Assembly: GCA_024401825.1 (NCBI GenBank)
Contig: JAKSKF010000005.1
Coordinates: 1 to 64,000, forward strand
Direction of reading: 5' to 3'
DNA length: 64,000 bases
Origin: Bacteroidales bacterium
Lineage (GTDB): Bacteria > Bacteroidota > Bacteroidia > Bacteroidales > UBA932
Shown here: piece after piece, positions 9,800 through 18,402 of the stretch
How positions within the stretch are numbered: position 1 is the first letter of the stretch
Layout: the number at the start of each line of letters is the position of its first letter
Notes under the pieces: generated by a model
The model's input: the letters and a program-made list of their open reading frames with translations, nothing else
What the model was told of the DNA's origin: nothing
Database searches by the model: none
Made by a program: the position numbers and the translations under genes

Positions 9800-11953
9800 T
9801 TATCTCTGCTTAGCCCACCAGAGAGGAGTGACAGTATTCTCTTCTGTCATACCCATAAGGCTGAGAGCATTCTGATACTGCTCGGGACTTGCATTGTTGA
9901 ACTTGGCGGGATACTTCATACGCTGTGCATAGAAGCCTACCTTCTGACCGGCCTTTGAGCTGCTTGCAGTCCAACCGTCAAGATAGTTGAGCTCCGTAGA
10001 GCTTACAGGAGTCTCCCAGAAAGGAAGTCCCGTGCGACGGTGGTCAGACCAGTTTTCAAGAGGAAGCCAAGGGCAGTTTGCAATGTACTTCTGAGTAATA
10101 ATCTTCGCGAGCTGGTCGTTGAGGGCCTTTCCGTAAAGAGTCTTGCTTGCAGTAGGATAATTGTAGGTGGTCTTCTCCAGTTTGCCTGTCTCGGGGTTGA
10201 AGAAATCAATCTGGAAAGACTGAGGCTCAGCTGTATGGTTCCACGCTACTGAAGTACCTACACGGTTGTAGTCAGTGCCGCTGATATAGGCGTTGGCATA
10301 TTCGCCGAGTCCGAGATACTCGAAACTTGCCTTGATACCGGCTTCATACTCTGCCTTCGCATCACCGGTGATATATCCGCGGATGATTGCCTCAGCCTTG
10401 AGGAAGTGAGTTTCCCAAGCGCCGAAGAATACCCTGTACTCCTGGCAGTTGCGATACCTTTCCTGAAGTGCGGGATAGGTTACTCCGTACATATTCGCAT
10501 TGTAATAAGGGTCTCCGTTGATGAGTCCGTTCAATTCCGACTTGTCATCATAGCCATAACCGCAGACGAGTCCGTTGTAGGAGAAGGTTGCGTCAACTAT
10601 TGTAGGGTCGGCGAAATGGTAAGCAGTTGAGTCTCTGCCATCTGCTGTTTTTCCACCATCTGTCGTATAGTTTGAACTGCAGAGATGAACTTTGACCTTG
10701 CCGTCGATGAAACGCTTTCCGTCTTTCCATTTCTTGTAGTCGGGGTCCATTTTGATTGAAGGGAACGAGCAGTAACCTGTCTCGATGCGGTTGTCATAAT
10801 CGCCGGGGAGTGAGAAGTATGCAAGGGCGCGAGGGTCGAGCTTTGAAGGAAGGCCGTCGAAGAAATAACCCTGGGTAGGGCTGTCGGTGCAGTCTTCATA
10901 AAGTTGTACAAGTTCGGTATCGGTACCCTCCTTTGCAGGGTCGTTCTTCTTGAACTTCCTGCCAACCATCTTGATTCCGAGATACTCGTCGGCATCCTTG
11001 ATGTAAGGGGTGTATGCGTTGAGTCTTGTAGCGGAAGCGTCCTTGTAGAGGCGGCTTGTGTTCTTGAGAACCTCGGTGACATTCACTCCACCCAGGTTGG
11101 TGGTGAGGTTTGCCATAGTCTGAGAAAGCGACTGCCAGTCCCAGGTACGGCTCATAACGCCTGCGAGGTCGTCCCAGCCTGAACCTTCGATAATCCTGAA
11201 GTTTCCAGCATTTTCGACGATACCGGTTCCGGCAGCAGCAGCCTTCGCGAATTCGGTCTTCGCGAGGTCGGGCTTCACCTCAGAAAGTCGCATAGCGATA
11301 CGCATCCACATAGAGATACCGAAGTTCTTCCACTTGGTCGCATCGAATTTATATGCGGGGTCGGAGTCCTTCTCGAGGTCTGATTCGGGAGCGACACTGG
11401 TGTTGATGTCATTCACTGCCTGGGAAACTTCCTGGAGCATATAGAGATAGCAATCCTCCACGCTCTTGTATTCGGGAGTGATGGCCTCGAAATCTGTTGT
11501 GAAAGAACCGAAAGAATCGACGAATTCGGTCATCAGATAAACTCTCCAGATACGGGCGGCCGCCTTCACGTTGGGATAGAACGCTCCTTCGTGTCCAGCG
11601 AGAGCATTGATTTGACTGTCGACGATATTCACCGCATTGGTAGCGGCGGTAATGCTGTTCTTGCTGAGGCTATACAGACATCCCGCCCACTCATCGTTTG
11701 ATGCGCCGACGGCACGGCTGCTGTTTTCACCGTCCTGGCGGGCGATGTCGGCCCAATAGAGGACGAACACACGTTCAGCGTCATTAGGGTTCTGCTGGTC
11801 AGCCACGATGGCCTTGTTAAGTGCATAGTAAGGCTTTGCGTCAGCGGAATTGACAGCCTTGGGGTTGTGATTCATTGCTTCGAAGTCCGCGCAGGAAACC
11901 GCAACGAGAGCGCCGAGAGCAAATGCAAGTATTCTATTTGTTTTCATATTCAT
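9800..11953 (-). CDS. SusD-like surface glycan-binding lipoprotein (pair 1)
   Basis: Lipoprotein signal with Cys21 followed by acidic residues (CADFE), as in surface-exported Bacteroidetes lipoproteins. The mature part has TPR-like helices (KAAARIWRVYLMTEFVDSFG, the helical stretch SDPAYKFDATKWKNFGISMW) and later YGVTYPALQERYRNCQEYR and FFGAWETHFLKAEAIIRGY, typical of the SusD-like group also called nutrient-binding outer membrane lipoproteins. At 717 residues it is longer than common SusD proteins (500-600). It lies 6 bases after its SusC partner and is followed by a terminator. Such proteins cap the SusC barrel and bind the incoming glycan; ligand unknown. Confidence 0.9.
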   Translation of the reverse strand: MNMKTNRILAFALGALVAVSCADFEAMNHNPKAVNSADAKPYYALNKAIVADQQNPNDAERVFVLYWADIARQDGENSSRAVGASNDEWAGCLYSLSKNSITAATNAVNIVDSQINALAGHEGAFYPNVKAAARIWRVYLMTEFVDSFGSFTTDFEAITPEYKSVEDCYLYMLQEVSQAVNDINTSVAPESDLEKDSDPAYKFDATKWKNFGISMWMRIAMRLSEVKPDLAKTEFAKAAAAGTGIVENAGNFRIIEGSGWDDLAGVMSRTWDWQSLSQTMANLTTNLGGVNVTEVLKNTSRLYKDASATRLNAYTPYIKDADEYLGIKMVGRKFKKNDPAKEGTDTELVQLYEDCTDSPTQGYFFDGLPSKLDPRALAYFSLPGDYDNRIETGYCSFPSIKMDPDYKKWKDGKRFIDGKVKVHLCSSNYTTDGGKTADGRDSTAYHFADPTIVDATFSYNGLVCGYGYDDKSELNGLINGDPYYNANMYGVTYPALQERYRNCQEYRVFFGAWETHFLKAEAIIRGYITGDAKAEYEAGIKASFEYLGLGEYANAYISGTDYNRVGTSVAWNHTAEPQSFQIDFFNPETGKLEKTTYNYPTASKTLYGKALNDQLAKIITQKYIANCPWLPLENWSDHRRTGLPFWETPVSSTELNYLDGWTASSSKAGQKVGFYAQRMKYPAKFNNASPEQYQNALSLMGMTEENTVTPLWWAKQR

Positions 11954-11959
11954 ACAATT

Positions 11960-14900
11960 TTAGAATCCGAATGAAACGTTGAAGACGTATGAACGTACGG
12001 TAGGAGCCGCACCGTATTCGAATCCGGTGACGTTGGCCCTTGAACCTGATGAAATCCATACGGATTCAGGGTCGAGTCCACGCATTGCGCTGTAGAGCAT
12101 TGCAACGTTCGTGCAGGTGAATCCCAATTTGACTGACTGGAAAACATTGCTCTGGGCAAGGAGTTTCTTGGGAAGGCTGTAAGAGAGGGTGATGTTACGC
12201 AGACGGACGTTGGTGGCGTCATAGAGGTTCTCCTCAGTGATACCGAGGTTGGAGCCTGCGCGGCCGGCAACCTGCTGCCAGTATTTCTGTGCAGTGGTCT
12301 CGATTGTGTTGGGAGAATAGGTTCCGTCCTCATTCTTGATGACACCGTCGACAACCATCTTGTCACGTCCTTCGACAGTCCAGGCTGCAGTACCGGCATT
12401 TTCCATAGCGCCGAGTGTTCCTGAGAACACCTTGCCGCCTATGCGGGCGTCGATGAGGAAGCTGAGGTTGATGCCCTTCCAGGAGAAGCTGTTGTTCCAA
12501 CCGAGGTTGCATACAGGGTTCTGGTTGCCGAGCTTAACCTTTCCGTTTGCGGTGGGAAGACCGCTTGAATTGAGAATCAGTTTGCCGTAGTTGGGGTCGT
12601 TCTGGTCCTCTACACGGTTGTACTTGGTACCGTAGATGTCACCGTAGTCTCCACCTACCTCAGCGACGATGTCGATGTTGTCGAGAGTACCGAGGTTGAA
12701 ACGGTTCACTCCGTCTGCCAGGGCAAGAATCTTGTTCTGGTTGGTAGAGAAGTTGACGTTGGTGCGCCACTCGAAGTCTTGAGTCTTTACGGGCACGGCG
12801 TTGATGACAGCCTCGAAACCCTGGTTCTGAATGTTACCGGCATTGATTTTCCTGCTTGAATAAGCTACGGAAGCAATGGGAAGGTCGATAAGCTGGTTGG
12901 TGGCGTTGGTCTTGTACCAGGCAAGGTCGAAGCCCAGTCTGTTGTCAAGGAAACGGATGTCGACACCGGCTTCCCAGCTCTTGATGAGCTCGTTCCTTAC
13001 GTCGTCATTGTAAAGTGTGCTTCCTGAGTTGAGGGTAGGAGTTCCGAGAGGGCTCGGAGCATTTCCCATAGTATATACGTTGTAAAGCTGGTAGGGGTCC
13101 ATATCGTTACCTACTTCGGCGAAGGAAGCCCTTGCCTTTGCGTAGCTGAACCATTCGGGCATTCTGCCGTACTTGTTCACCATATCGCTGATAACCCAGG
13201 AGAGAGATACTGAAGGGTAGAGATATGAGCAGTTCTTGGGAGCAAGAGTTGACGTCCAGTCGTTACGCAGGGTAGCGTCGAGGAAAATCCAGTTGCCATA
13301 GTTGAGGGTTACCTGTCCGTAAAGGGAGTTCATCTTCCTGTGGCTGTAGCTCTCGGAAACGCTGGGCTTGCCTGACTTGGAGTTGTTGAGGTCGAATACG
13401 TTGGGAACGAGCAGCTGGCTTTGTGAGCTGGACATTCCGCGGCTTTCCCTTTCCATAAGGTTACCGCCAATCTGAACCATTCCGCCGAAGTCTCCGATGA
13501 GATGGTCCTCGTGGGCCTTGAGCAGGAAGGAGAAGTTGTTCTCGAAGAAACGGCTTTCGCCCACACCGTATGAACCGGTAACGCTGCCTGCAACCTTGTT
13601 GCCTGCATAGTACTTGTTCTCGGTCTCGGTGAAGTACATATCGGAACCGGCCTTGAGTTCGAGGTCGAGCCAATCAGTGAAGTCATACTTCAATGAAGCG
13701 TGCATCAGGAAACGGCTGCGGGAATCCTGGTTGAGGTCATACTTGGTTCTCCACCAGGGGTTGTCACCCATTCTGTCTGCTGCGCCGAAGAAAAACATTT
13801 CACCGGCCTCGTTGGCTCCTGCGGCAAAGTCGCGGATGTCAACTGAAACGGGCATCGTGTACATCTTCAGGATGTAGTTGCCGTTTACGTTGGAACCTGA
13901 GATGGGACGGTTGTTGGCCTGCGTCTTGATGTACTGAATCTTTGCGTCGAAGTGCCACCTGTTGTCCTTTCCGAAGTTGGAAGTACCGCGGAGCATGAGG
14001 TTGTTCCTGTTGAGTGAAGTGCCGCTTACCTGTCCCACTTCCTTGGTGCGTGTCCAGGATGCATAGATTCCGGTTTCTCCGTACTGCTGGGAGAATGTTA
14101 CGTTCTCAGTGTCGCTGATTCCGGTGTTGAAGAATCCGTTGATGTTGTCGTAAGCGGCAAGAGGAGCGCTGGTTCCATCCCACTTCGCTACGCTCTGGCC
14201 TGTGATTTCAGGACCCCAGCTCTGGAAGTCGGTGTTGTCATAGACACCCTGTGAACCCTGACCGTACTTGTACTGGATTCCGGGACGGGTGAATTCGGTG
14301 GTGGCTGTCACGGTTCCGGTGATGGTGATACCCAGACCGGGGTTCTCACGACCTTTCTTGGTGGTGATGAGAATGACACCGTTACCTGCGCGTGAACCGT
14401 AGAGAGCGGCTGCGGATGCGCCCTTGAGGACGGTCATTGACTCAACGTCCTCAGGGTTGATATCCTGAAGTCCGCTACCCATATCGGCTGAAGGATTCCA
14501 GAAGTCGGAATTGGATGCGCCGGCGAAGTTGTCCATAGGGATACCGTCGACTACGATGAGAGGCTGGTTGCTGCCGGTAAGAGAGCTGTTACCACGAAGG
14601 ATAATCTTAGAAGATGCTCCGGGACCGGAAGAAGCGCGGACAATGTTGACACCGGCAACCTTACCCGTCAGGGCGTTTGCGATGTTGGTTTCGTGCGCAT
14701 CAACAAGAGCGTCACCCTTTACGTCCTGGATTGCGTAACCCAGGGTCTTCTTTTCTCTTGCTACACCGAGGGCGGTGACGACCACCTCGCTGAGCATCTC
14801 TGAATCAGAGAGAACGATTTCCTGTAGTGGGGGGGTGACGGTTCCCACCTTGATTACCTGGGTGGTAAATCCGATGAAGGAAACCTCCACGTCAGAGTTG

Positions 14901-15112
14901 GGCTTAACCTGAATGGAGAAATTACCGTCTGCATCGGTAACTGTTCCGATGGTCGTGCCAGGTACAAATACGCTGGCGCCCGGGAGAGGTGCTCCCTGAG
15001 AGTCTTTTACTACGCCCTTCACGGTAACGTTCTGAGCGAATATCGCCGTTGAGACGAACATCGCCAGCGCTACGAAGATTGAGCGAAGACCAATCATTTT
15101 AGCTTTTGTCAT
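11960..15112 (-). CDS. SusC-like TonB-dependent transporter (pair 1)
   Basis: A signal peptide (ending IFAQ) is followed by a carboxypeptidase-regulatory-like domain (VKGVVKDSQGAPLPGASVFV), the SusC TonB-box region (SEVVVTALGVAREKK), the plug (ANALTGKVAGVNIV, PLIVVDGIPMD, VESMTVLKGASAAALYGSRA) and a large beta-barrel ending with an aromatic strand, VFNVSFGF. The 1,050-residue length is typical. There is no STN domain, so it should not signal to an anti-sigma factor by the usual route. A C7 run (14829-14835) lies in the codons for TPPL just before the plug and is in frame here. It imports oligosaccharides across the outer membrane with the SusD encoded 6 bases downstream. Confidence 0.95.
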   Translation of the reverse strand: MTKAKMIGLRSIFVALAMFVSTAIFAQNVTVKGVVKDSQGAPLPGASVFVPGTTIGTVTDADGNFSIQVKPNSDVEVSFIGFTTQVIKVGTVTPPLQEIVLSDSEMLSEVVVTALGVAREKKTLGYAIQDVKGDALVDAHETNIANALTGKVAGVNIVRASSGPGASSKIILRGNSSLTGSNQPLIVVDGIPMDNFAGASNSDFWNPSADMGSGLQDINPEDVESMTVLKGASAAALYGSRAGNGVILITTKKGRENPGLGITITGTVTATTEFTRPGIQYKYGQGSQGVYDNTDFQSWGPEITGQSVAKWDGTSAPLAAYDNINGFFNTGISDTENVTFSQQYGETGIYASWTRTKEVGQVSGTSLNRNNLMLRGTSNFGKDNRWHFDAKIQYIKTQANNRPISGSNVNGNYILKMYTMPVSVDIRDFAAGANEAGEMFFFGAADRMGDNPWWRTKYDLNQDSRSRFLMHASLKYDFTDWLDLELKAGSDMYFTETENKYYAGNKVAGSVTGSYGVGESRFFENNFSFLLKAHEDHLIGDFGGMVQIGGNLMERESRGMSSSQSQLLVPNVFDLNNSKSGKPSVSESYSHRKMNSLYGQVTLNYGNWIFLDATLRNDWTSTLAPKNCSYLYPSVSLSWVISDMVNKYGRMPEWFSYAKARASFAEVGNDMDPYQLYNVYTMGNAPSPLGTPTLNSGSTLYNDDVRNELIKSWEAGVDIRFLDNRLGFDLAWYKTNATNQLIDLPIASVAYSSRKINAGNIQNQGFEAVINAVPVKTQDFEWRTNVNFSTNQNKILALADGVNRFNLGTLDNIDIVAEVGGDYGDIYGTKYNRVEDQNDPNYGKLILNSSGLPTANGKVKLGNQNPVCNLGWNNSFSWKGINLSFLIDARIGGKVFSGTLGAMENAGTAAWTVEGRDKMVVDGVIKNEDGTYSPNTIETTAQKYWQQVAGRAGSNLGITEENLYDATNVRLRNITLSYSLPKKLLAQSNVFQSVKLGFTCTNVAMLYSAMRGLDPESVWISSGSRANVTGFEYGAAPTVRSYVFNVSFGF
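14829..14835. repeat. Seven-base G/C homopolymer inside susC (pair 1)
   Basis: A run of seven G on the plus strand (C7 in the coding strand) lies in the segment linking the regulatory-like domain to the plug. The frame is intact. A change of one base would truncate the transporter after about 95 residues. It is short for a contingency tract, so functional meaning is uncertain. Confidence 0.5.
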
Positions 15113-15180
15113 ACGTAAATGATTAAATTAGTAAAAATGTTTAATAATGTGATTTAGGTTATAATTTCACATCTAAATCG

Positions 15181-15188
15181 CAAATATA
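15181..15188 (-). promoter_or_regulatory. Candidate -7 box for susC/susD pair 1
   Basis: The minus strand reads TATATTTG, an exact TAnnTTTG match, 68 bases before the SusC start and in the gap after the GH97 stop. No TTTG is found at the expected -33 spacing. It implies a leader of about 60 bases. Confidence 0.5.
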
Positions 15189-15199
15189 CGAATAAATTT

Positions 15200-17191
15200 T
15201 CATTTCGCTTCGATAACGGCCACATACCCGCCGCCTGAGGCAAGTTTCACTTCCAGCTTGCGTTCAGGGGAAAGTGTTTCCGTGCATTTCCTGTAGTCGC
15301 GGGCCACCTTGCCGGCATTCACGCCGTCCTTGTAAACCGTGACGTTCCACTGGCCGGCGGGCAGGAAGCCGAGGTCCAGGGTCAAAGACCTCTCATCCCA
15401 GTTTCCAAGCACTCCCACATACCATTTGGAACCGCTCCTGCGGGCTACCGCAGCATATTCCCCCACCTTGCCCGAGAGGCTGACGGTCTCGTCCCAGACC
15501 TCCGGAACTTCGGCTATGAAGGCCGTGCATTCGGGCTCGGACATATAGTTGGAAGGGCTGTCGCAGAGCATATTCAGGGGTGAAGAGAACACCACGTACT
15601 CTGCAAGCTGGTGACAGCGGGTTCCCTGGCTCATCGCCTCGTCATATACGGCGCGGAAGTTGGCCTTGGTCGCATTGCGCATCGCCCCCTGCGTGTAATC
15701 CGCGGAGCCGGCGAAGAAGCGGATGAAGGGTATGGTCACGTCGTAGGTCACCTGGTCGCACTTGTTGTTCCACTTGAGGTTCTCAAGGCCGTAAACGCCT
15801 TCGTAGTTGAGCACGTTGGGATAGGTGCGGCTCAGCCCCGTAGGCTTGTAGGTTCCGTGGAAGTCGAGCAGCATATTGTACTTCGCCGCAATGGCCGCGG
15901 CGTCGCGGTGGAACTCCACGACGGGCTGGTCGCAGGAGTCCATGAAATCGACCTTGAATCCCTTGATTCCCATCCGGGAGTAAACCTGACAGGCTTTCTC
16001 GACATCCTTCTGGAAAGGACCGTAGCCGGCCCAGAGGATTATTCCCACGTTCTTCCGGCGGCCGTATTCCACAAGTTCCTCCAGGTCTATGCCGGGAGTG
16101 ATGTGGAAGAGGTCCTCGAACCCAACCGACCATCCTTCGTCCATAATGATGTAGGCTATGCCGCTCTCGGACGCGAAGTCTATGTAGTACTTGTAGGTGT
16201 CATTGTTGATGCCTGACTTGAAGTCCACGCCGTAAACGTTGCAGTTGTTCCACCAGTCCCAGGCCACCTTGCCGGGCTTCACCCAGCTGAAATCGGCGGA
16301 AGGGTCGGCCGGAGACGCAAGCAGGTACACAAGGTCATTGTCAAGGAGCTCGGAATCATCGCGGGAGATGCCGACAAGTCTCCAGGGGAACTGCTGTCCC
16401 GGGTGGCACTCGGCAATGTAGTCCGCTGTGGACTGGACGTAGAGAGAGCGTCCGTCACCGCTTCCCGTGCTCTTGGAGGTGGGATACTTGGGGAAGTATC
16501 CGGACAGTGTCCTGTCACAGTCGCCGTTGTAGAGGAACATTCCCGGATAGTCCAGCAGGTCGGCCTCGCTGATGCACATCTTGACGCCCCAGGGTGTCTC
16601 CACCATCAGGGGAAGGAACGCAAGATGGCTGACGTCCCAGCGGGAAACCGTCTGATAAGCGTACTGATTCTCGAAAGAATTGTGGAGCTGACCGTCAAAG
16701 GCGCCCTTGTCATTCTGGCAGACATAGGGCACATAGGCGTTCCAGTCTTCGGGGAAAGCGAATTCAACCTGCTCGTCCTTGACCTGGAAAGGTTTCTTGG
16801 AGAGACTCACGAACCTGTAGGCCACACCGTTGTCATATGCCCTGAACACCAGTTTGCAATCCTTGTAAACAAGTTCGAGCTGGTTGTGGCAATCCTTGAC
16901 CAGGGCCTTGCGGTATGCCTGGGCGGGCACAGTGGCGTCAACGCAGCTTTTCAGCGCCTTCCTGACCTTCGAGGCGGAAGCGGGAAGCACGCCGTCGGTC
17001 AGGGTCAGGGAAACGGCGGAAGGCGCCAGGACCTGCCTGCCGTCCACGAAAACGCTGTAGCGCACCGTTTGGGCGGTCTCTATTTTAACTTCTATCGTCC
17101 CGTCGGGAGATTTCAGGCTGTAAGGTTTTGTTGCGGCAAAGGCGGCAAGAGAAAGGGCCGCCATCGCAATTGAGAGAAATGTCTTTTTCAT
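15200..17191 (-). CDS. GH97 glycoside hydrolase, probably retaining alpha-galactosidase type
   Basis: A signal peptide (ending AAFAATK) is followed by the GH97 N-terminal beta-sandwich (SLKSPDGTIEVKI; FRAYDNGVAYRF), the (beta/alpha)8 barrel (KVAWDWWNNCN; IIMDEGWSV; ILWAGYGPF; GFKVDFMDSCDQ; NYEGVYGLE) and a C-terminal beta domain. The Asp in KVDFMD matches the nucleophile of the retaining alpha-galactosidase branch of GH97, whereas inverting SusB-type alpha-glucosidases use two Glu bases; this assignment is by motif only. ATG 17191 lies 11 bases past the metallophosphoesterase stop and gives a signal peptide; an earlier start at 17227 would overlap that gene. It would remove terminal alpha-Gal from host-type glycans in the periplasm. 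Confidence 0.9.
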   Translation of the reverse strand: MKKTFLSIAMAALSLAAFAATKPYSLKSPDGTIEVKIETAQTVRYSVFVDGRQVLAPSAVSLTLTDGVLPASASKVRKALKSCVDATVPAQAYRKALVKDCHNQLELVYKDCKLVFRAYDNGVAYRFVSLSKKPFQVKDEQVEFAFPEDWNAYVPYVCQNDKGAFDGQLHNSFENQYAYQTVSRWDVSHLAFLPLMVETPWGVKMCISEADLLDYPGMFLYNGDCDRTLSGYFPKYPTSKSTGSGDGRSLYVQSTADYIAECHPGQQFPWRLVGISRDDSELLDNDLVYLLASPADPSADFSWVKPGKVAWDWWNNCNVYGVDFKSGINNDTYKYYIDFASESGIAYIIMDEGWSVGFEDLFHITPGIDLEELVEYGRRKNVGIILWAGYGPFQKDVEKACQVYSRMGIKGFKVDFMDSCDQPVVEFHRDAAAIAAKYNMLLDFHGTYKPTGLSRTYPNVLNYEGVYGLENLKWNNKCDQVTYDVTIPFIRFFAGSADYTQGAMRNATKANFRAVYDEAMSQGTRCHQLAEYVVFSSPLNMLCDSPSNYMSEPECTAFIAEVPEVWDETVSLSGKVGEYAAVARRSGSKWYVGVLGNWDERSLTLDLGFLPAGQWNVTVYKDGVNAGKVARDYRKCTETLSPERKLEVKLASGGGYVAVIEAK

Positions 17192-17201
17192 ATCTGATGC
17201 A

Positions 17202-18362
17202 TTATTTGATTTCAAGCGAACGGACAAGTTTTCCTTCGCGGTCGAAGGCCTTCACCTCTATCCTGCCGGGAGTCACGTGCACGTCCATCCTTTCCGTGTT
17301 GCTGTTTGCCACTATAGGGAAGCGGTTGCCGTACTCTCCCGGGGCGGCATAGATATACTTGTGATGATGTCCGGAGAGCATAAGGTCTATTCCCGCCTCG
17401 TTGAGCGCGGGAGTGAAATTCTCCGCTATCCAGTTCTGGGTGTACCAGCTGTTGGGGCCGGTGAAAGCGGGAATGTGAATCAGGCAGATTTTGACGGGCG
17501 CGTCCGCGACCTCGGGTGTCTTGACAACCTGCCTGAGCCATTCGAGTTCACGCTGACGGTACTGGTCGAATTCAGCCTGGTCCGAATATTCGGGGTCGTC
17601 GTCGGGCTTGTCCTCGCCTCCGTCCAGGACTATGAATGCGACGGGCCCCTGACGGAAGGTGTAGTAGAACTCCCCGGTGTTGGTGGGGAAAGCCTGCGGA
17701 AGCAGATGGAACTCGCTGCCGCGGGTTTCGTGGTTGCCGCGGACGAAGTAAACGGGAAAATCTCCGCAGATGTCCCTGATGGGCCCGAACGTATGCCTGA
17801 TGAGTGTGTCCTGATAGTTCGAGAAGGACACTATGTCACCGTTGAGCACAACCAAATCGGTCTTCTTCCTGTCCATTCCGGACATAAGCGCACGGTACTT
17901 GGCGTCGTCGAAGTGCATATCGTTGACCATAGAGAAGTTGCATTCGGGCGCAGAGTAGTCCAGAGTCCTGATTTTGTGGACGCCTCCCCCGGCCCTGACG
18001 GCCCCGTAGGAGATGGCATAGGGGTTTGAATCATCCGCGACGGGTTTTCCCACAATGCGGTAGCAGTATGTCGTGGCCTTCTTCAGACCGGTCACCTTCA
18101 CGCTGTGGAACGTTCCCGTCACCCTGCGGCCGGTCACAGTCTCATAACAGGTCCAGTGCTCCATCTGATACCAGTTGGTATTCCTGTCCTCCCCCACTTC
18201 TACCCAGCTGAGGGATTTGTCTCCGGTAACCCAGAGCACGGTGAAGGAATCTTCCGTCACGTTCTGCACCCAGGGACCGTACACTACCTTGAGAGGGTCG
18301 GTGCCCGCATTCAGGCCTATGGTGGCTGTCAGGAATGCCACAATCATTAGAATTTTTTTCAT
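17202..18362 (-). CDS. Secreted metallophosphoesterase with purple-acid-phosphatase-like N-domain
   Basis: A signal peptide (ending GLNAG) is followed by a fibronectin-III-like domain of about 100 residues that contains VLWVTGDKSLSWVEVG and ends near TTYCYRIVG, as in purple acid phosphatases. The calcineurin-like domain carries the metal-ligand motifs: NDMHFDD, VLNGDIVSF, VRGNHETRG, CLIHIPAF and LSGHHHKY. The family hydrolyses phosphate mono- or diesters, and substrate cannot be inferred. It lies between the GH106-like and GH97 genes on the same strand, so it may act on phosphorylated sugars or a phosphodiester in the same glycan. A -7 box 27 bases upstream suggests an additional promoter. 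Confidence 0.88.
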   Translation of the reverse strand: MKKILMIVAFLTATIGLNAGTDPLKVVYGPWVQNVTEDSFTVLWVTGDKSLSWVEVGEDRNTNWYQMEHWTCYETVTGRRVTGTFHSVKVTGLKKATTYCYRIVGKPVADDSNPYAISYGAVRAGGGVHKIRTLDYSAPECNFSMVNDMHFDDAKYRALMSGMDRKKTDLVVLNGDIVSFSNYQDTLIRHTFGPIRDICGDFPVYFVRGNHETRGSEFHLLPQAFPTNTGEFYYTFRQGPVAFIVLDGGEDKPDDDPEYSDQAEFDQYRQRELEWLRQVVKTPEVADAPVKICLIHIPAFTGPNSWYTQNWIAENFTPALNEAGIDLMLSGHHHKYIYAAPGEYGNRFPIVANSNTERMDVHVTPGRIEVKAFDREGKLVRSLEIK

Positions 18363-18388
18363 ATTGTCACAATTTTATTTTTCCGACA

Positions 18389-18396
18389 CAAATATA
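18389..18396 (-). promoter_or_regulatory. Candidate -7 box upstream of the metallophosphoesterase gene
   Basis: The minus strand reads TATATTTG (exact TAnnTTTG), 27 bases before the ATG at 18362, in the short AT-rich gap after the GH106-like gene. No clear -33 TTTG is found. Confidence 0.5.
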
Positions 18397-18402
18397 ATTT
18401 TT

